A stretch of 64,000 bases of DNA from Rhexocercosporidium sp. MPI-PUGE-AT-0058 (lineage: Eukaryota; Ascomycota; Leotiomycetes; Helotiales), in the NCBI GenBank assembly GCA_020746875.1, contig JAGTJL010000001.1:4340001-4404000 (forward strand). The letters run 5' to 3'. Each line of letters starts with the position of its first letter. Positions within the stretch are counted from its first letter, which is position 1. Below, piece after piece: positions 1 to 12,159 of this stretch. The notes under the pieces are model-generated. The model did not search any database and was not told where the DNA came from. It worked only from the letters and a program-made list of their open reading frames with translations. A program made the translations under genes and the position numbers.

Positions 1-3000
1 TTTGTTTTGCCCACAATACCATCAGGGGCTCTGGAGACACTCTGCAGATTTAGCGGTACATTGTTTATTTCACATCCAATGCGCTGGATCTGCTCTGCGA
101 CTTCGACTTTGCTGGAAAGTTGGCAGGCTGACCGTCCTCTAGGCGCTCCCTACAAATCAAGCTCGCGCACTCTACGATTATACAAGGCAAACGGATGAGG
201 AATTGTCTTTTACGGAGGATGCGACACTTGAAGTATTTGATACGTCTGACCCAGATTGGATATTAGTTGGGCTTGATGGTGAATACGGATTTGCTCCAGC
301 CAACTACATTGAGGTTCAGGAGGAAACAGCACAACCAACCCGTTCAGAAGCAACTCCACCCAGCCTCCCAAGAAGACCACCAACAACTGTTGAGGAAGAT
401 AATTCCCTTGGATCCCCCGGGTCGCCTCAGAGTCCAGTTCAAAGTCCAGCAGCAGCTTTGGCAGGCATCATCAACCAACGAAAGGCTTCTGCGCCAGCCG
501 CTCGAGCACCACCAGCGCAATTTACCCCAGAGGCTTCTGACGAAGATGAAGGACCTCCGCCATCGATGCCTGCTCGCCCAGCTTCTCAAGCAAGAGCCCC
601 CGAGCCTTCGTACGCACGCGAAGCATCTCCGACGTCTCCAGGTCCCAGAATGTCTCCACCATACAATAGAGCCAGCTTTAACCGCAACATCGATGATGAG
701 GTAGCATCACATGCGCCAGGTGGATTCCACATGTACAATATCAACGAAATGACCTCTATCATGGGCAAGCGGAAGAAAATGCCAACGACTCTAGGTATCA
801 ATAACGCCACTGGGGTTATTTTGATTGCGCCGGAGAAGTCGCGAGACGGACCGGAACAAACTTGGACCGCTGAAAAGATGACCCATTACTCGATCGAGGG
901 TAAACATGTATTTCTGGAATTGGTTAGGCCAAGCAAAAGCGTGGATTTCCATGCAGGAGCAAAGGATACTGCTCTAGAAATCGTTAGCGCTCTTGGGGAA
1001 CTTGCTGGAGCGGTCCGAGCCGAAGGACTTCGAGAGGTTATCATGGCAGGTACTGGCCAAGGACAGAAGAAGGGGCAGATTCTTTATGACTTTATGGCGC
1101 AGGGAGAGGATGAAGTTACGGTTGCTGTTGGAGATGAAGTTATCGTTGTGGATGATACCAAGAGTGAGGAATGGTGGCAGGTGAAGCGACTCAGAAATGG
1201 AAAGGAAGGAGTTGTTCCATCCAGCTATGTTGAGATCACTGGTGTGGTTTCTGCACCAAGCACTTCTGGTATCAACGCCGGAAAGTCAACCATTGATCAG
1301 AACCGACTAGAAGAGGAGCGGCTAGCCAAAGAGTCGATCAGAGCAGCGCGCATGGAGGAAGAAACTAAGGGGTCACAGGTAATACCTGAAAGGGGCAGCA
1401 GTCTATCGGCACGAGACAGTAGTAACCAAGATGGGAAACAGAGAAGTAGACATGAAAGCGGCCGAGAGGGACAATCAAGATCTTCGAAATCAAGTAAGCT
1501 GAGTCGCGAATTGTTTGGATACTATACTAATGTATCTAGAACCTGATCCTGCAAAAGTACGAACCTGGACCGATCGATCAAAGTCCTTCAGTGTTGAAGC
1601 ACAATTTCTTGCATTGAAAGATGGCAAGATCAATCTGCACAAGATGAATGGTGTGAAGATTGCAGTACCTGTGGTCAAGATGTCGATTGAAGATCTAGAG
1701 TACGTTGAGCGCATGACAGGTGTCTCACTTGACGAGGACAAGCCACTATCGGATATCAAGAAACAGCAGAAAGCTCGAGCTGCCAATAATACAAGCCCTG
1801 GCGGAGCTGGAGCCAGTATTGTTCCAAAGTCAACAAAGCCCGAGTATGACTGGTTTCAATTCTTCCTCGCCTGCGAAGTTCCCGTTGGGCTGTGCGAGAG
1901 ATATGGACAGGCATTTAACAGAGATTCGATGGATGAGAGTGTTCTACCTGATATTGATGCCACTGTTCTAAGGACTTTGGGTATTCGTGAGGGTGACATC
2001 ATCAAGATTATGAGATATCTGGACAAGAAATACAACCGTACTGGGGGGAAACGAAACGTCAGCTTTGGTGGGGAGGATGCCATTGATGGGGAAGCCGGTG
2101 GACTATTCTCGGGTCCGGGAGGAACTCTGAAGAACAACACCCGAAAGGGACGCCCAGCTCCAGCGGTGCAGACAAACGATATCGTGGATGCAGATGCTTT
2201 CAAGCAGGGTTCGAATGAGAAAACTGTTCGTCATGAGGGGGTTGCCACTCCGCTTGCCTCGATGCCAACTCCAGCGAAGAAAGATGAAGTACGTTCTGGA
2301 TTCGATGACGATGCATGGGATGTGAAGCCTTCAAAACAGCAACCACAGGCTACGCAAGCCCAAGCTCCTACACCTGCACCCGCACCTGCACCTGCCCCAG
2401 CTCAACCTACCTTGACTGGGTCTATGCAAGAATTATCTCTTCTTTCTGCGCCTCTCGAACCAACCAGAACGCAACCTACCCAACCGCCACAAATCGCCCA
2501 GCCTCCTCAACAACCTGCTCAGCAACAAGCACCACCTCAACCTCAGGGAGCTACGCCTTCATTCTTCGCTGGAATTGGACAACAACAAACCGGTCTTCCA
2601 CAACAGCAGACAAGTGCACAATTCAACCCGCAAATGAACCAGCTCAACATTGCCCGTCAACGACCTGCTCCACCAGCCCAGTTCCAGAGTCAGGGGTCGC
2701 TGATGATACCTGCTCCTCCCAGTCGGCCTTTATCCGCCCCTCAGGCGAATCAACAAAGTGGCTTCTCACTTCCCCCACTGCAAGCTCAGAATACTGGCAT
2801 CCAGAATTCATCGGGTTTCCAGAACCAAATTGCTCCTCCTGGGCAAAGTTTGAACGATATCAGAATGCAGCAACAATTTACTGGGTTCAATGGACCCCAG
2901 AACCCCAACCAAAACATGGGAATGATGAACCAACCTCAAAACTTTGGCCAGTTCAACAATGGTATGCAAAATGGCTTCCAGTATCCAATGCAGACCGGGA

Positions 3001-3490
3001 TGCAAACTGGTATGCAACCGGGTATGCCACAGCAGCAGAACTTCATGAATAATGGAGCCGGGCCATTTGCCGATCCTCGACCACAGCAATTTTCTCCCAT
3101 TCAGCAGCAACCGACGGGCTTCCAGAGCTCCTTCGGACCTCCTCAGCAACAATTCCCACAACCCACTGGTATCAACTCCTTCTTACCTCCACCCCTGCAG
3201 CCTCAACCTACTGGGATACCACAACAGCAGCAGCAGAACGGCTTCAGTTCATTCAACCCTCCTCCAATTCCTCCCATCCCTCAACAAAACACCATCTCGC
3301 CTCTGGTTCCTCAGAAGACCGGCCCACCCCCTCCAGTAAGATTCGGTGTTACGGGAGATACCAAGAAGCTTATGCCTCAAGCAACGGGGCGCAGAGCCAA
3401 TTTATCGCAAGCTAGTAAGTTACTTCCCAAGCTTTTAATCAGCAAGCAGCTAACTCCTTGACAGCTCCGCAAAATCCATTTGGGTTCTAG
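1..3490 (+). CDS. SLA1: SLA1 actin cytoskeleton/endocytic adaptor, 5'-partial
   Basis: This is the endocytic coat adaptor that binds cargo and links clathrin coat, Pan1/End3 and actin regulators at cortical patches. Exons seen are 143-1493, 1540-3414 and 3465-3490; the acceptor at 142 follows an in-frame TAG, so 1-142 is read as intron, possibly with unrecognised upstream exon, and the first SH3 lies outside the window. Order of domains: SH3 (ALYDYTRQTDEELSF, about 160-310), low-complexity Pro-rich linker, SH3 (ILYDFMAQGEDEV, about 1066-1240), SHD1 (about 1555-1730), SAM-like SHD2 (about 1846-2040), then a Gln/Pro-rich tail. The tail carries LxxQxTG-type motifs (LVPQKTG, LMPQATG, LQPQPTG), known in yeast Sla1 as Ark/Prk kinase sites. 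The last 26-nt exon adds a C-terminal NPFGF, an EH-domain ligand. Identification is secure; the 5' exon structure is not. Confidence 0.93.
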
Positions 3491-4884
3491 GTCGGTGACT
3501 TTGTACATTTTCACCAGGCTAGCGTTTGCTTCGTTATTTGTAGAGTAGGCCGGCTGGCATAAGCCATGGAGATGTTAATACCTTGAACCTTTTTGAAAAT
3601 ATCCTTATATCCGTTCCTAACTACCCGTTTGTGATTAATTCGACTTGAATCTACTTGTCAAATCCGAACAAGCCTTCTTAGGATTCAGGTTAATGGCTTT
3701 GGCAAGTGCTGAGGTCCATTTCTGTACATACTTTTTTTAAAATTCAAGACGTTTGTCCTGATACGTGCAACTTTAGCCGCAATCGCCACTCTGCGTACCT
3801 CGGGCCTCTCCTGAATAGCCAGATCAGCAAGATCAAGCATTCAAACCCGGAGTTGCAGATGTCATGCGTGTCATGCCAGTGTCATGACACCTTGCAATGC
3901 ATGTGATTGCAAACAACTCGTTTCCCTGCGCATTGACAATGTTTTGACTCGCTAAAGCACCGTTTCCAAACAACCGGCGCGCTAGATGGTAACTCTAAAC
4001 AAAACAGCCGTTCCAGCAATGCACAGACTCTTTCTTCCCCAAAAATCATCCATTCACAGGTCCTAGATATTCGTCATTGCGGTACCGGTACGAGTATACG
4101 GGGACATTCCTCCCCTTTTAGCGCCGGCTGTGGCTTCACCGTCGTTTCGTTTTGGGATAACGTTCGTTCGTTCGATTGATCTAGAAGCGTGAGAACGGAG
4201 ACATGTTTATGTGTATGTTACTGTGATTTGTGGTTCTTGGGTTCGGGATTGGTTCCGCCGACGGGCTCGTTCGTGAGTTGTCGGAGCCTGCTATAGGACT
4301 CTATGTAGTATAGATATAGCTGGGTGGGTGTGACTTTTATGGGCTGGTGGGATGGTATTGTTGAGATTGTCGTGTGGGCTTCCGACTCGGCCGTTTCGGG
4401 ATGTTGGGGAGTGAGGACAGAGGGTAGAGGATATCGATCTTCCAGTCGTCATGGATGTTCCGTTTCGTAAGCTATCTACTATTTTTGTCCCATACTGGTA
4501 CGACTATGGCAGACGAGGTAGAGAAGAATGCACAGGCGGACAAGCATGTCACTGAGCTCGGCATCTATCTGATCTGCATGTGCATGTACACCCATACGGA
4601 CATCGTTTGAGCCGCCTTCGCAAAGATGTGATGATCCACACTGGACTCTCCGATAGAGTACAGTAAGCTACGGCTGAGTGGTACGGTAGTATAAGGACCC
4701 TCCTTCTGACCTACATATGAATAATCTCCTCCCGTTTCCTTCCTCTTCAATCCGTTATTAATTGACTAGACTTGACGTCCATCTAATTCCATTCAATCAC
4801 ATCCCCTTTCACTCAAAGAGGCAGTATAACAACTTCAGTGTCGTTTCGACATTTCACCTTTCTTGTTTCCATATCACATTCAAG
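3491..4884. other. Intergenic, SLA1 3' end and promoter of the microexon gene
   Basis: No supported gene. The longest open frames (about 60 codons) show no domain and no splice continuation. Short GTAC-type palindromes occur (about 4080-4090 and 4678-4690). The last 150 bases before 4885 are rich in C/T and A runs, as expected of a fungal leader. Confidence 0.6.
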
Positions 4885-6335
4885 ATGCGTAGCCAAACTG
4901 TCTTTTCATACGCGCTGGTCGCTTTTGCCGCTACGGTCCTCGCTGCCCCTGCGGCTGTCGGTGTCATTGAGGAGAGAGAGGCGTATCAAGTTCCAGGTCT
5001 AGAGTTCGCTGCTAAGATTGGTACGGTGGAGAAGGAGAGAGATTTCTTGGAGAAGAGACAGGCGTATGTTGTTTCCTCTTTTGTTCTTGTCCTTTCTATT
5101 CTTTATGATCTGGTTTAAATTTGAGTTGACTTGGGATTTGAATAATGAATGCGTGCTGATGTTGATGGTTGTATAGGAAGGCGTCTGGTGCAGGTGGTGC
5201 TGCTAAGGCTACGCCTTCGAAGGCTGGTGGAGCGTGAGTCTTCCTATGGGGAGGGATATTGGACTGCTGGCTTTGATCTTGAAGGGGACTGAGACTGATG
5301 AATGGTATTGCAGTACGGGGGCTGCCGCTGCGAGTGGTGCGACAAAGCCCTCGAAGGCGTGAGTCCTGAGAAGAGAGTCTTCATTTAACGTGAAGCCATT
5401 TGCTGACCATATCACAGAGCTGCTGGAGCTGCTGCTGCTTCAGGCACAAAGGTAAGCACTCCAGATATGGATAGATTTGACTCCTCTCGATGTTATGTGG
5501 ATGTAACCTGATATTGATGGTATGAAGCCTAAGCCATCAGGGTAAGTCTCAATGGCTCGTTCAATTGAAATCCCACCATTGCTAACAGATTCATAGAGCT
5601 GCTGGAGCTGCCGCCGCTTCGGGTGCCAAGGTCAGTATTCCTCTGACATGCATCTGACTCCTCTTGATACTGGGAACAACGCTGACATTCATGAAAATGA
5701 AGCCTAAAGCATCAGCGTAAGTCCCAACAACCCGATTCCTTGCCCGTTTTATAAGAATCTTTCTTTTACTAACGGACTCATAGAGCTGGAGGCGCTGCAG
5801 GAGCTGCCGCCGCATCAGGTGCTAAGGTTAGCAATGCTCCATGAAGCACTTGCTTCGCCCCTTCCTCAATATCGTGGAAATGAATACTGATAGTATTGGA
5901 AATAAAGCCAAACACAACCAAGCCATCAGCGTAAGTCCCGAGATCTATCCTTATCCTTGTATTGAATGAGGGAGAGTGCTGATCGCTTGCAGAGCTGCAC
6001 AAGCACAAGGCGCCGCAGCCGCCAGCGGAGCGAAGCCAAAAGCTTCTGGGTACGTTTTGTCCAGCTTCTACTTACACCTCAAACCTTCTCTTGGGTTACA
6101 TGTTCCGAATTTATTGGTATGTGCTAACGAGACAACAGAGCCGCTGGGGCTGCCGCTGCATCAGGAGCTAAGGTAAGTCACCGTTGAATTCCTCAGATTA
6201 ACTTCTAAGATTCCTCAATTTCCACGAGCATTAGCACTGACATCCTTCAAGCCCAAGGCATCAGCAGCACCGAAAGCCACACCTGCTGCCACACCTGCTG
6301 CGGGTGACGACGAGGAGGATGAGGAGGAGGACTAG
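4885..6335 (+). CDS. Secreted Ala/Gly/Lys repeat protein built from tandem microexons
   Basis: No family recognised. Proposed exons: 4885-5063, 5177-5233, 5314-5358, 5418-5451, 5528-5541, 5597-5630, 5703-5716, 5784-5826, 5908-5930, 5993-6049, 6139-6172, 6252-6335; they sum to 618 nt, 205 residues. Residues 1 to about 21 form a signal peptide ending in VLAAPAA, and EKRQ near residue 58 is a possible Kex2 site. The rest is about seven repeats of the form AAGAAAASGAK-PKASG, then an acidic tail DDEEDEEED. In four repeats the AAG..GAK half lies on its own 34- or 43-nt exon (phase 2 to 0) and the PKASG half on a 14- or 23-nt exon, or at the start of the last exon; in three repeats (exons 2, 3, 10) the halves are fused. 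Each paired 34+14 nt is 48 nt, so the unit duplicates without breaking frame. Introns are 55-113 bp with GTRAGT-like donors. A secreted or wall role is inferred only from the signal peptide. Confidence 0.78.
5418..6251 (+). repeat. Tandem genomic repeat spanning paired exons and their introns
   Basis: The acceptor-exon-donor blocks starting at 5418, 5597, 5784, 5993 and 6139 share the core pattern agctgctgg..gctgccgc..gg.gc.aag, and those at 5528, 5703, 5908 and 6252 share ccnaagccatcag or close variants. The spacing of successive long exons is 179, 187, 209 and 146 bp. Intron interiors have diverged more than the exons, so the duplications are not very recent, or the exons are under selection. 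Confidence 0.75.
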
Positions 6336-6856
6336 ATGATGTGAGACGAGAGGATTGTGTTGTGTATATATGTGTGGGTTTTCAAGTGGAGGGCATTTTC
6401 TAGACTGGGGATTAGTATTTCAGGTATCACTTAGACAATTATGGGGATGGGAGATAGAGTTACGTTCATTTATAGATCTATGAAGTTGCGGATTTGATAA
6501 TGTGGGTTTGGGACGGAGTTTTGGGTGCTATCGTACCGTGGGTCTCAGTTCGGAGGAATCAATTGTGATGATGGACAATGTTTGGCTTTCAAGTACGACT
6601 CTGCGAACAGGGGAATAGTATTCCCAAGCTCAAACCTCTTGATCCCCCCTTTCGAGTGGCTGCCCAGACTCTAGCTAAGAGCCCGGTCCTGATATCAACG
6701 ATTCAAAACAAGCTTGGCCTTTTCCAAAGAAAAACTCGTGGTCTTTACATACGTGAGTCTTGCAATAAAAGAGCTCCTGCGACGTCTCCAGCAAATTTGG
6801 GCTAGGGATACCAGCCAGCATATTTCAATCACCTCAACTGATCTCATATAAGCCGC
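6336..6856. other. Intergenic between convergent genes
   Basis: This holds the 3' ends of two convergent genes. The stretch just after 6335 is T/G rich (tgtgtatatatgtgtggg) and could serve as a 3' processing region. No gene is supported. Confidence 0.6.
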
Positions 6857-7816
6857 TCAGCGCTGTCCTAGATGCCCTAATATCGCGCCCAATCTCCTAA
6901 CGGCCCTCATTTCCTTCCCCTCACTCACTCCCCCCTGGTTCGCCTTTGCATCTTCAACTTCCTTCCTCGCTTCCCTCACGAGCGGTGCCAGTCCACCCCA
7001 GACTTCATCCGCATACCGACTCAAAACACCCTCCCATTCCTCAACATACTGCTCCCTTGCACCCTCCTGGCCCTGGAAATCTGGTAAGAGGTTAAGTGGA
7101 TTATCGATAGACGAGTTGGCGTGTTGGGGAGGAAGTGGGAGGATATCTTTCGTCAATTCTCTAAGCTTGATGATCTGAGAAGGTGTGAGTCCCCAGTCGT
7201 AGTTCTCGTCATCTTCGTCGAGAGGGGCCGGTTCTTCCATTTGCGAGTCTAGAGCGGCGGGGTCGGAGAGGATAGCGAGGACATCGGAGCCGTCTTGTTG
7301 TTCTTGTTCTGTTATTGTCCTATTTGCAGGCTCGTGTAAGAGCTGGTGGGAGTCTCGGGAAAGATCCCATGCTTCGTCGAAGTTATTACTTGTTTCTGAT
7401 ACCGGGATATTCCCAAAGCTTTCTGAGGGGACGAATGCATCTATCCCATCTAAGAAATTCGAAAATTCAGTTTCTGAAATCTGAGCATGTTGCTCGCTAT
7501 GTCCGGTTCTCAGGCCTGAGGAGCTCGCTTGTGAGGCTGGTTGAGCTTGAGATGTTCGGGAGCTCTCTGCCCAGGTAGCGCTGGAAGTCCCTGAATTTGG
7601 GATGTGTTGGGATTTGTTGGAACTAGAGAGAGCTGCTGCCGCTTGCTGGTTCAGCTCGTTTGGGTCGTGTGTTGTGAATGCATTGCGGGTGAGGCTTGTA
7701 GCCGAGGCTGCTACGCGCGAAAGGATAGATGGAGAGGATGATTCTTGGATTGAGGACTCGGGTTTCGATTCATCTTGTGAGGTTTCGGCACGGCCTTTGC
7801 CTTTTGAGGATGACAT
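6857..7816 (-). CDS. Uncharacterised Ser/Gln-rich acidic protein
   Basis: An intact 319-codon frame on the minus strand, ATG at 7816 and TGA at 6857-6859. I do not recognise the family. The N-terminal third is Ser/Thr/Ala rich and probably disordered (SSSKGKGRAETSQDESKPES), with a conserved-looking segment SRVAASATSLTRNAF. The middle is acidic (EEPAPLDEDDENYDWGLTPSQI). The C-terminal 80 residues (EEWEGVLSRYADEVWGGLAPLVREARKEVE) look like an amphipathic helical domain and are the likely functional core. There is no signal peptide, membrane span or catalytic motif. It is convergent with the microexon gene and shares a 1.3-kb upstream region with CDC55. Confidence 0.82.
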   Translation of the reverse strand: MSSSKGKGRAETSQDESKPESSIQESSSPSILSRVAASATSLTRNAFTTHDPNELNQQAAAALSSSNKSQHIPNSGTSSATWAESSRTSQAQPASQASSSGLRTGHSEQHAQISETEFSNFLDGIDAFVPSESFGNIPVSETSNNFDEAWDLSRDSHQLLHEPANRTITEQEQQDGSDVLAILSDPAALDSQMEEPAPLDEDDENYDWGLTPSQIIKLRELTKDILPLPPQHANSSIDNPLNLLPDFQGQEGAREQYVEEWEGVLSRYADEVWGGLAPLVREARKEVEDAKANQGGVSEGKEMRAVRRLGAILGHLGQR

Positions 7817-9140
7817 GACAATAAGTTTTGAACGTGTGGTATCAGTATGGCATTGATGTTGCGTGTTTTAGCTGGATGCTTCAACCAATGGAGTGGGTGC
7901 ATGATGACGAACATGTGGTGGGTTTATCTCCACGTGATGTGTATACAAAAGGGGGGTGAATTCCAAACAAAACAAGGAGATATTGTGCTTCGTACGGCGT
8001 AACTTGGTGCACTGGCTTGAACAAAATACAACCCTGGAGTATCGCTCTTCTCGTAATTCACCCAATGGCCAATGTGCATCCATAGACCACCACATAGCCT
8101 TGGAAAGAGCGAGACATTATGGAATCGAAACAGAACTTGCGTAACATCTCTGACATGATACACTCTGTTCTCTGGTTGCTGTACAGTAAGAAATTCCTTA
8201 TTTAATGATGGAAAGTTGTGGCTTCATGTAGAACACTAGGTCCGAAGCTGTAGAAAGCTCCCAGGAATTCTATCTGGTAACTTTAAGAAAAGGGTAATCA
8301 GCTTCTCCAGCAAGAAGATGGCATCAACATGATGAAAATGAATGCGTAACATGATTCTGCCTTACAAAACGAAGAAGTCAATTGGGAAGCTGAAAATCAT
8401 ATACTTGCCACCACATGGCGTCTTATATTGAGGGGTTGAACAGCTCCCAATGTATCGTATCTGCGGTAGCGCGTGCCAAGACTTCAATAGATCCAGCCAA
8501 CATATTGGTGGGATGGGACAGCATTGTGGCACTTGCAATTATTACAAATGCGCAAGGGATTGTTGGGATTAAGAGGCTCTCTTCATAAGTGGATTTTGAT
8601 GCATGCTGAAAGGTACAATTGGAAGAGTCAAGAGCCTCTATTCTTTGGTGTTGGTAAAAGGCGGCCCTTTGTATGTAATCAGGTCAAGGACAAAACGGGG
8701 TCCCGTCACTCAGGTTGGCCCTTTGCCTTTGCCCGCTAACGAACCAGCAACCCCACGACACTCGAGCCTGCCTCACTTCTGCCCAGCTGCCCTGCCTCGA
8801 CCTGATCACCAATACAACCTCAGCTATTCCGAAAACCCCTCCAGTCCCGACAACACCTTGTCTCTGCACCTTTTCTCCATCTGCCGACTACCTATCCTCA
8901 AGGTCGTCAACCCCACCGACCTGCGCGCACACCGTTACCGTTACTTCCTACCAGAATCTGTTTCCGGAAACGCTACCCTTGCCCGTTACTTCACCTTCAG
9001 CCTCTCCTGCATCAACACCTCTCCGAGCTCTACATCGCCTCGACGCGGTCGAGCATACGTCTAGTCTCTTCCCTACCTAGAACAACCCTCCGCATACATC
9101 TGTTGGCGGGAGCTCTTCTCGTCCTAACGGTTCTTGAAAG
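7817..9140. other. Divergent intergenic region, unknown gene / CDC55
   Basis: 1.3 kb between two divergent starts. The part before 9141 (about 8740-9120) is strongly pyrimidine rich on the + strand and creates spurious 120-150 codon frames; this composition is typical of a fungal 5' leader. No gene is supported. Confidence 0.6.
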
Positions 9141-11015
9141 ATGGTAGACGGGGAACCGAACTCTCCAACATGGAAGTTCACCCAGTTAGTACTCCCATAC
9201 ATTTCTAGCTAGGTCTATACTTTGATGCACTGCTTTCTCTTGAAATCTGCGGTCCTTGAAGGATCAACGCGCGTATGCGGAAAGCGCATGGCAAACAGCA
9301 CATTGCTAACTTCTGATATAGGTGCTTTGGTGATAAGGGAGATGTAGAAGATATCACAGAAGGTTTGTATTATACCTTCTGGACTACCGCTCTCTCGATG
9401 CTGCTGTTGCAATTTTCAGGGCTCATTTTCAATTCTTGTGCTAACGGGTCTTGCTACAGCGGATATCATATCAACAGTCGAATTCGACCACACAGGCAAC
9501 TACCTTGCCACTGGAGATAAAGGAGGGCGAGTTGTGCTGTTCGAGAGAAACGAGACCGTATGTACAGCTTTGATCTCTCGTCAGAATGGAGCTGTGCTCG
9601 CATACTTTCTTTACGAGGCTGACACTTTGGCTTTGGTCAACAGAAAAAAACCTGTGAATACAAGTTCCACACCGAATTCCAATCCCACGAACCCGAATTC
9701 GACTACCTCAAATCCCTCGAGATTGAAGAGAAAATCAACAAGATTAAGTGGTGCAAAAGACAAAATGCCTCCCACTATCTCCTCTCAACAAATGACAAGA
9801 CAATCAAGTTATGGAAGGTGTTTGAGAAATCATTGAAAGTCGTAGCAGAGAACAACCTCTCGCAGGAGCTGACTGCCGGGAATTCTGCTGGTGGTGGAGG
9901 TGCTGTCCGACGTCGGTCCAATGTTCACTATACGGGTGCCCATGATCTGAAATTACCCCGCCTTACACATCATGATACTGTGGTAGCAGCAGTTCCTCGA
10001 CGAACATACGCCAATGCTCACGCATACCATATCAACAGCATCTCGGTGAACAGCGATGGGGAGACATTCATCAGCAGTGATGATCTGCGGATAAATCTGT
10101 GGAACTTGAACATTCAAGATCAAAGTTTCAATATTGTCGATATCAAGCCTGCCAACATGGAGGAGCTTACGGAAGTCATCACAGCTGCCGAGTTCCACCC
10201 GCAGAGCTGCAACTGGTTCATGTATGCAAGCTCCAAGGGCACCATCAAGCTTGCGGATATGAGAGAGAGTGCTCTGTGTGATCAACATGCAAAGCGTAGG
10301 TGGACTTCTAGACCGCGGCTTAGTGATTTCCACTAACCATACTCTAGAATTTGAACAAGAAGAGGATCCATCTGCTCGCTCCTTCTTCTCGGAAATCATC
10401 TCCTCTATCTCCGACGTCAGATTCTCACACGATGGTCGGTATATCCTTTCACGTGATTACCTGACAGTCAAGATCTGGGACGTGGCAATGGAGAGACAGC
10501 CGGTGAAGACAATCCCAATTCACGAGCACCTCAGGCCACGACTTTGTGATACCTACGAGAATGACAGTATCTTCGATAAGTTCGAGGTTGTCTTTTCTGG
10601 AGATGCCAAGAATGTTATGACCGGAAGTTACAACAATAACTTCATGATCTACCCTTCAGATCCAGACAAAGAGGTTGAGGTGGTTCTTCAAGCAGACAAA
10701 TCGGCATTCAAGGCAAAGAAGGTTGGTGTACCAACACCAATCAACTCTTCCACCAGTCCAACAGCTACCAACGGAGGGAAGAAGGGTGGATCTAGAGCAG
10801 GTAGTCCTGCGGCCGGAGCAACCGGCCAGGGTGGCAGAATGAGAAAAGAGACCGATGCAGATCAGATTGATTTCAACAAGAAGATCCTGCATATGAGCTG
10901 GCATCCATTCGAAGACAGTATTGCCATTGCAGCAACCAACAACGTAAGTACCAGAAGCCTCAAACATGGAGCAATACTGACATGTGTCCAGCTTTTCGTC
11001 TTCTCAGCATTGTAG
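9141..11015 (+). CDS. CDC55: PP2A regulatory B subunit, B55/CDC55 type
   Basis: WD40 regulatory subunit that gives protein phosphatase 2A its substrate choice in mitotic exit, morphogenesis and TOR signalling. Exons: 9141-9184, 9322-9362, 9460-9557, 9644-10295, 10348-10943, 10992-11015, total 1455 nt, 484 residues, a normal length. Signatures seen: [26 protein letters not shown] near the N terminus (joined across two introns), [35 protein letters not shown] blade (here KIKWCKRQ..), [58 protein letters not shown] and [21 protein letters not shown] Gly/Ser/Thr-rich loop (about 10735-10850) is inserted before the last blade, as in other filamentous fungi. The final exon encodes only LFVFSAL and a stop. 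Confidence 0.95.
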
Positions 11016-11807
11016 ACTGGTCCCTGCATGGAAGAGGTCTCTTGGTCATTCTATCGGCGTTTGTACAAGGCTAGCAGCATTCCACACCAGAATTCCGAAT
11101 CCCGTTCATTCTCAAGACGCCTACGGAGGTTTATGACAAACGAGCGTACTATCATGAGTGGTAAAGAAGATGCCACAGGTTATATGGAAGAATGGCTATG
11201 ATGATGACTTGGTGGTGGTGCCGTTTTGACTGGCAATGGTAACGGGTTTGGTCTGCATTTCTTGCTGGCTTTCTGGAGTCTTTTCCCGAGGGCTGGGTTT
11301 GAAGCTGCAGACGTTAAATCCGACACCGGGCACGTGTTCAGCAGTCAAGTAAGCTAGTCAGTCAACTCGCAGATGAATAATGCAAAGAGATTTCAAAATA
11401 GAGAAGGGCTTTGCATGAGGTCTGGTGAGAAGCGATTACGTGCATACCGTTATTTGAGCCGCATCACAAGCGACTGCACTGCCGGCTCCTCTCGCCTATT
11501 GGTTCTGGTGGTCCATGGCCTTCTAGAAACACTTCATAGAGAAGGTCTTCCATTGCCAGTTCCCAAGTACAGGGACTAATCCAATCCCAAGAAATTCTAA
11601 TCTGTCTGGCATGACGTCAGGGGAGGAAAGGCTAGACGAGTTACTCAGAGGACATTGTATTGCTGTGAGGCTATCCACCTGTTACTCAATTCGATCCACT
11701 TCGCTACAGGAATGTGAACTTTTAGCCTGACGAGAAGCGGTATTGTATGTAGGGTTTAGATTGAAGCGTTGGTAATACCATGGGACTTCGTTCTTTCTTG
11801 CCTTGGG

Positions 11808-11844
11808 TTTTGTTTGTTTGTTTGTTTGTTTGTTTGTTTGTTTG
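11808..11844. repeat. (TTTG)n microsatellite
   Basis: About nine tandem copies of TTTG, uninterrupted. Confidence 0.95.
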
Positions 11845-12159
11845 TGAAGAAAGAGAGGAGGGAGATGGTTGATGTAATGTAGCTGCTAGCTGATGTCTGT
11901 CTGTTGTCCCGTGCTTCAGTTGCAGTGCAGCACGAGGTAAACTGGATGGGTTGCACGGAGGTACAGACCCCGCACTTGCATGGGACAGACAGCTCCTCTG
12001 TTGACTGACAAGGTACGGGATAGAGAGCTTGGCAGCTTCGAGGAACGCAATGCAACATGATGAGGTTAATGTAACTGCTTTACTGTACATCTCTCATAAT
12101 CAGCAATCAGAGTCTCCGAAGTCAAAGCGAAACAATGTTCTAGCCAAATTCAATCTCCG

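Noticed and set aside
2315..3052. 245-codon + frame inside SLA1
   Set aside because: Ser/Thr/Tyr-rich shadow of the Gln/Pro-rich SLA1 tail; no start context or domain.
5418..6251. Regularly spaced repeats that could resemble a CRISPR array
   Set aside because: The repeats are unequal, coincide with exons bounded by splice sites and translate into a repeat protein; the genome is eukaryotic.
8603..9080. Overlapping 120-150 codon frames upstream of CDC55
   Set aside because: Pyrimidine-rich leader composition gives open frames of Pro/Ser/Leu; no domain, several frames open at once.
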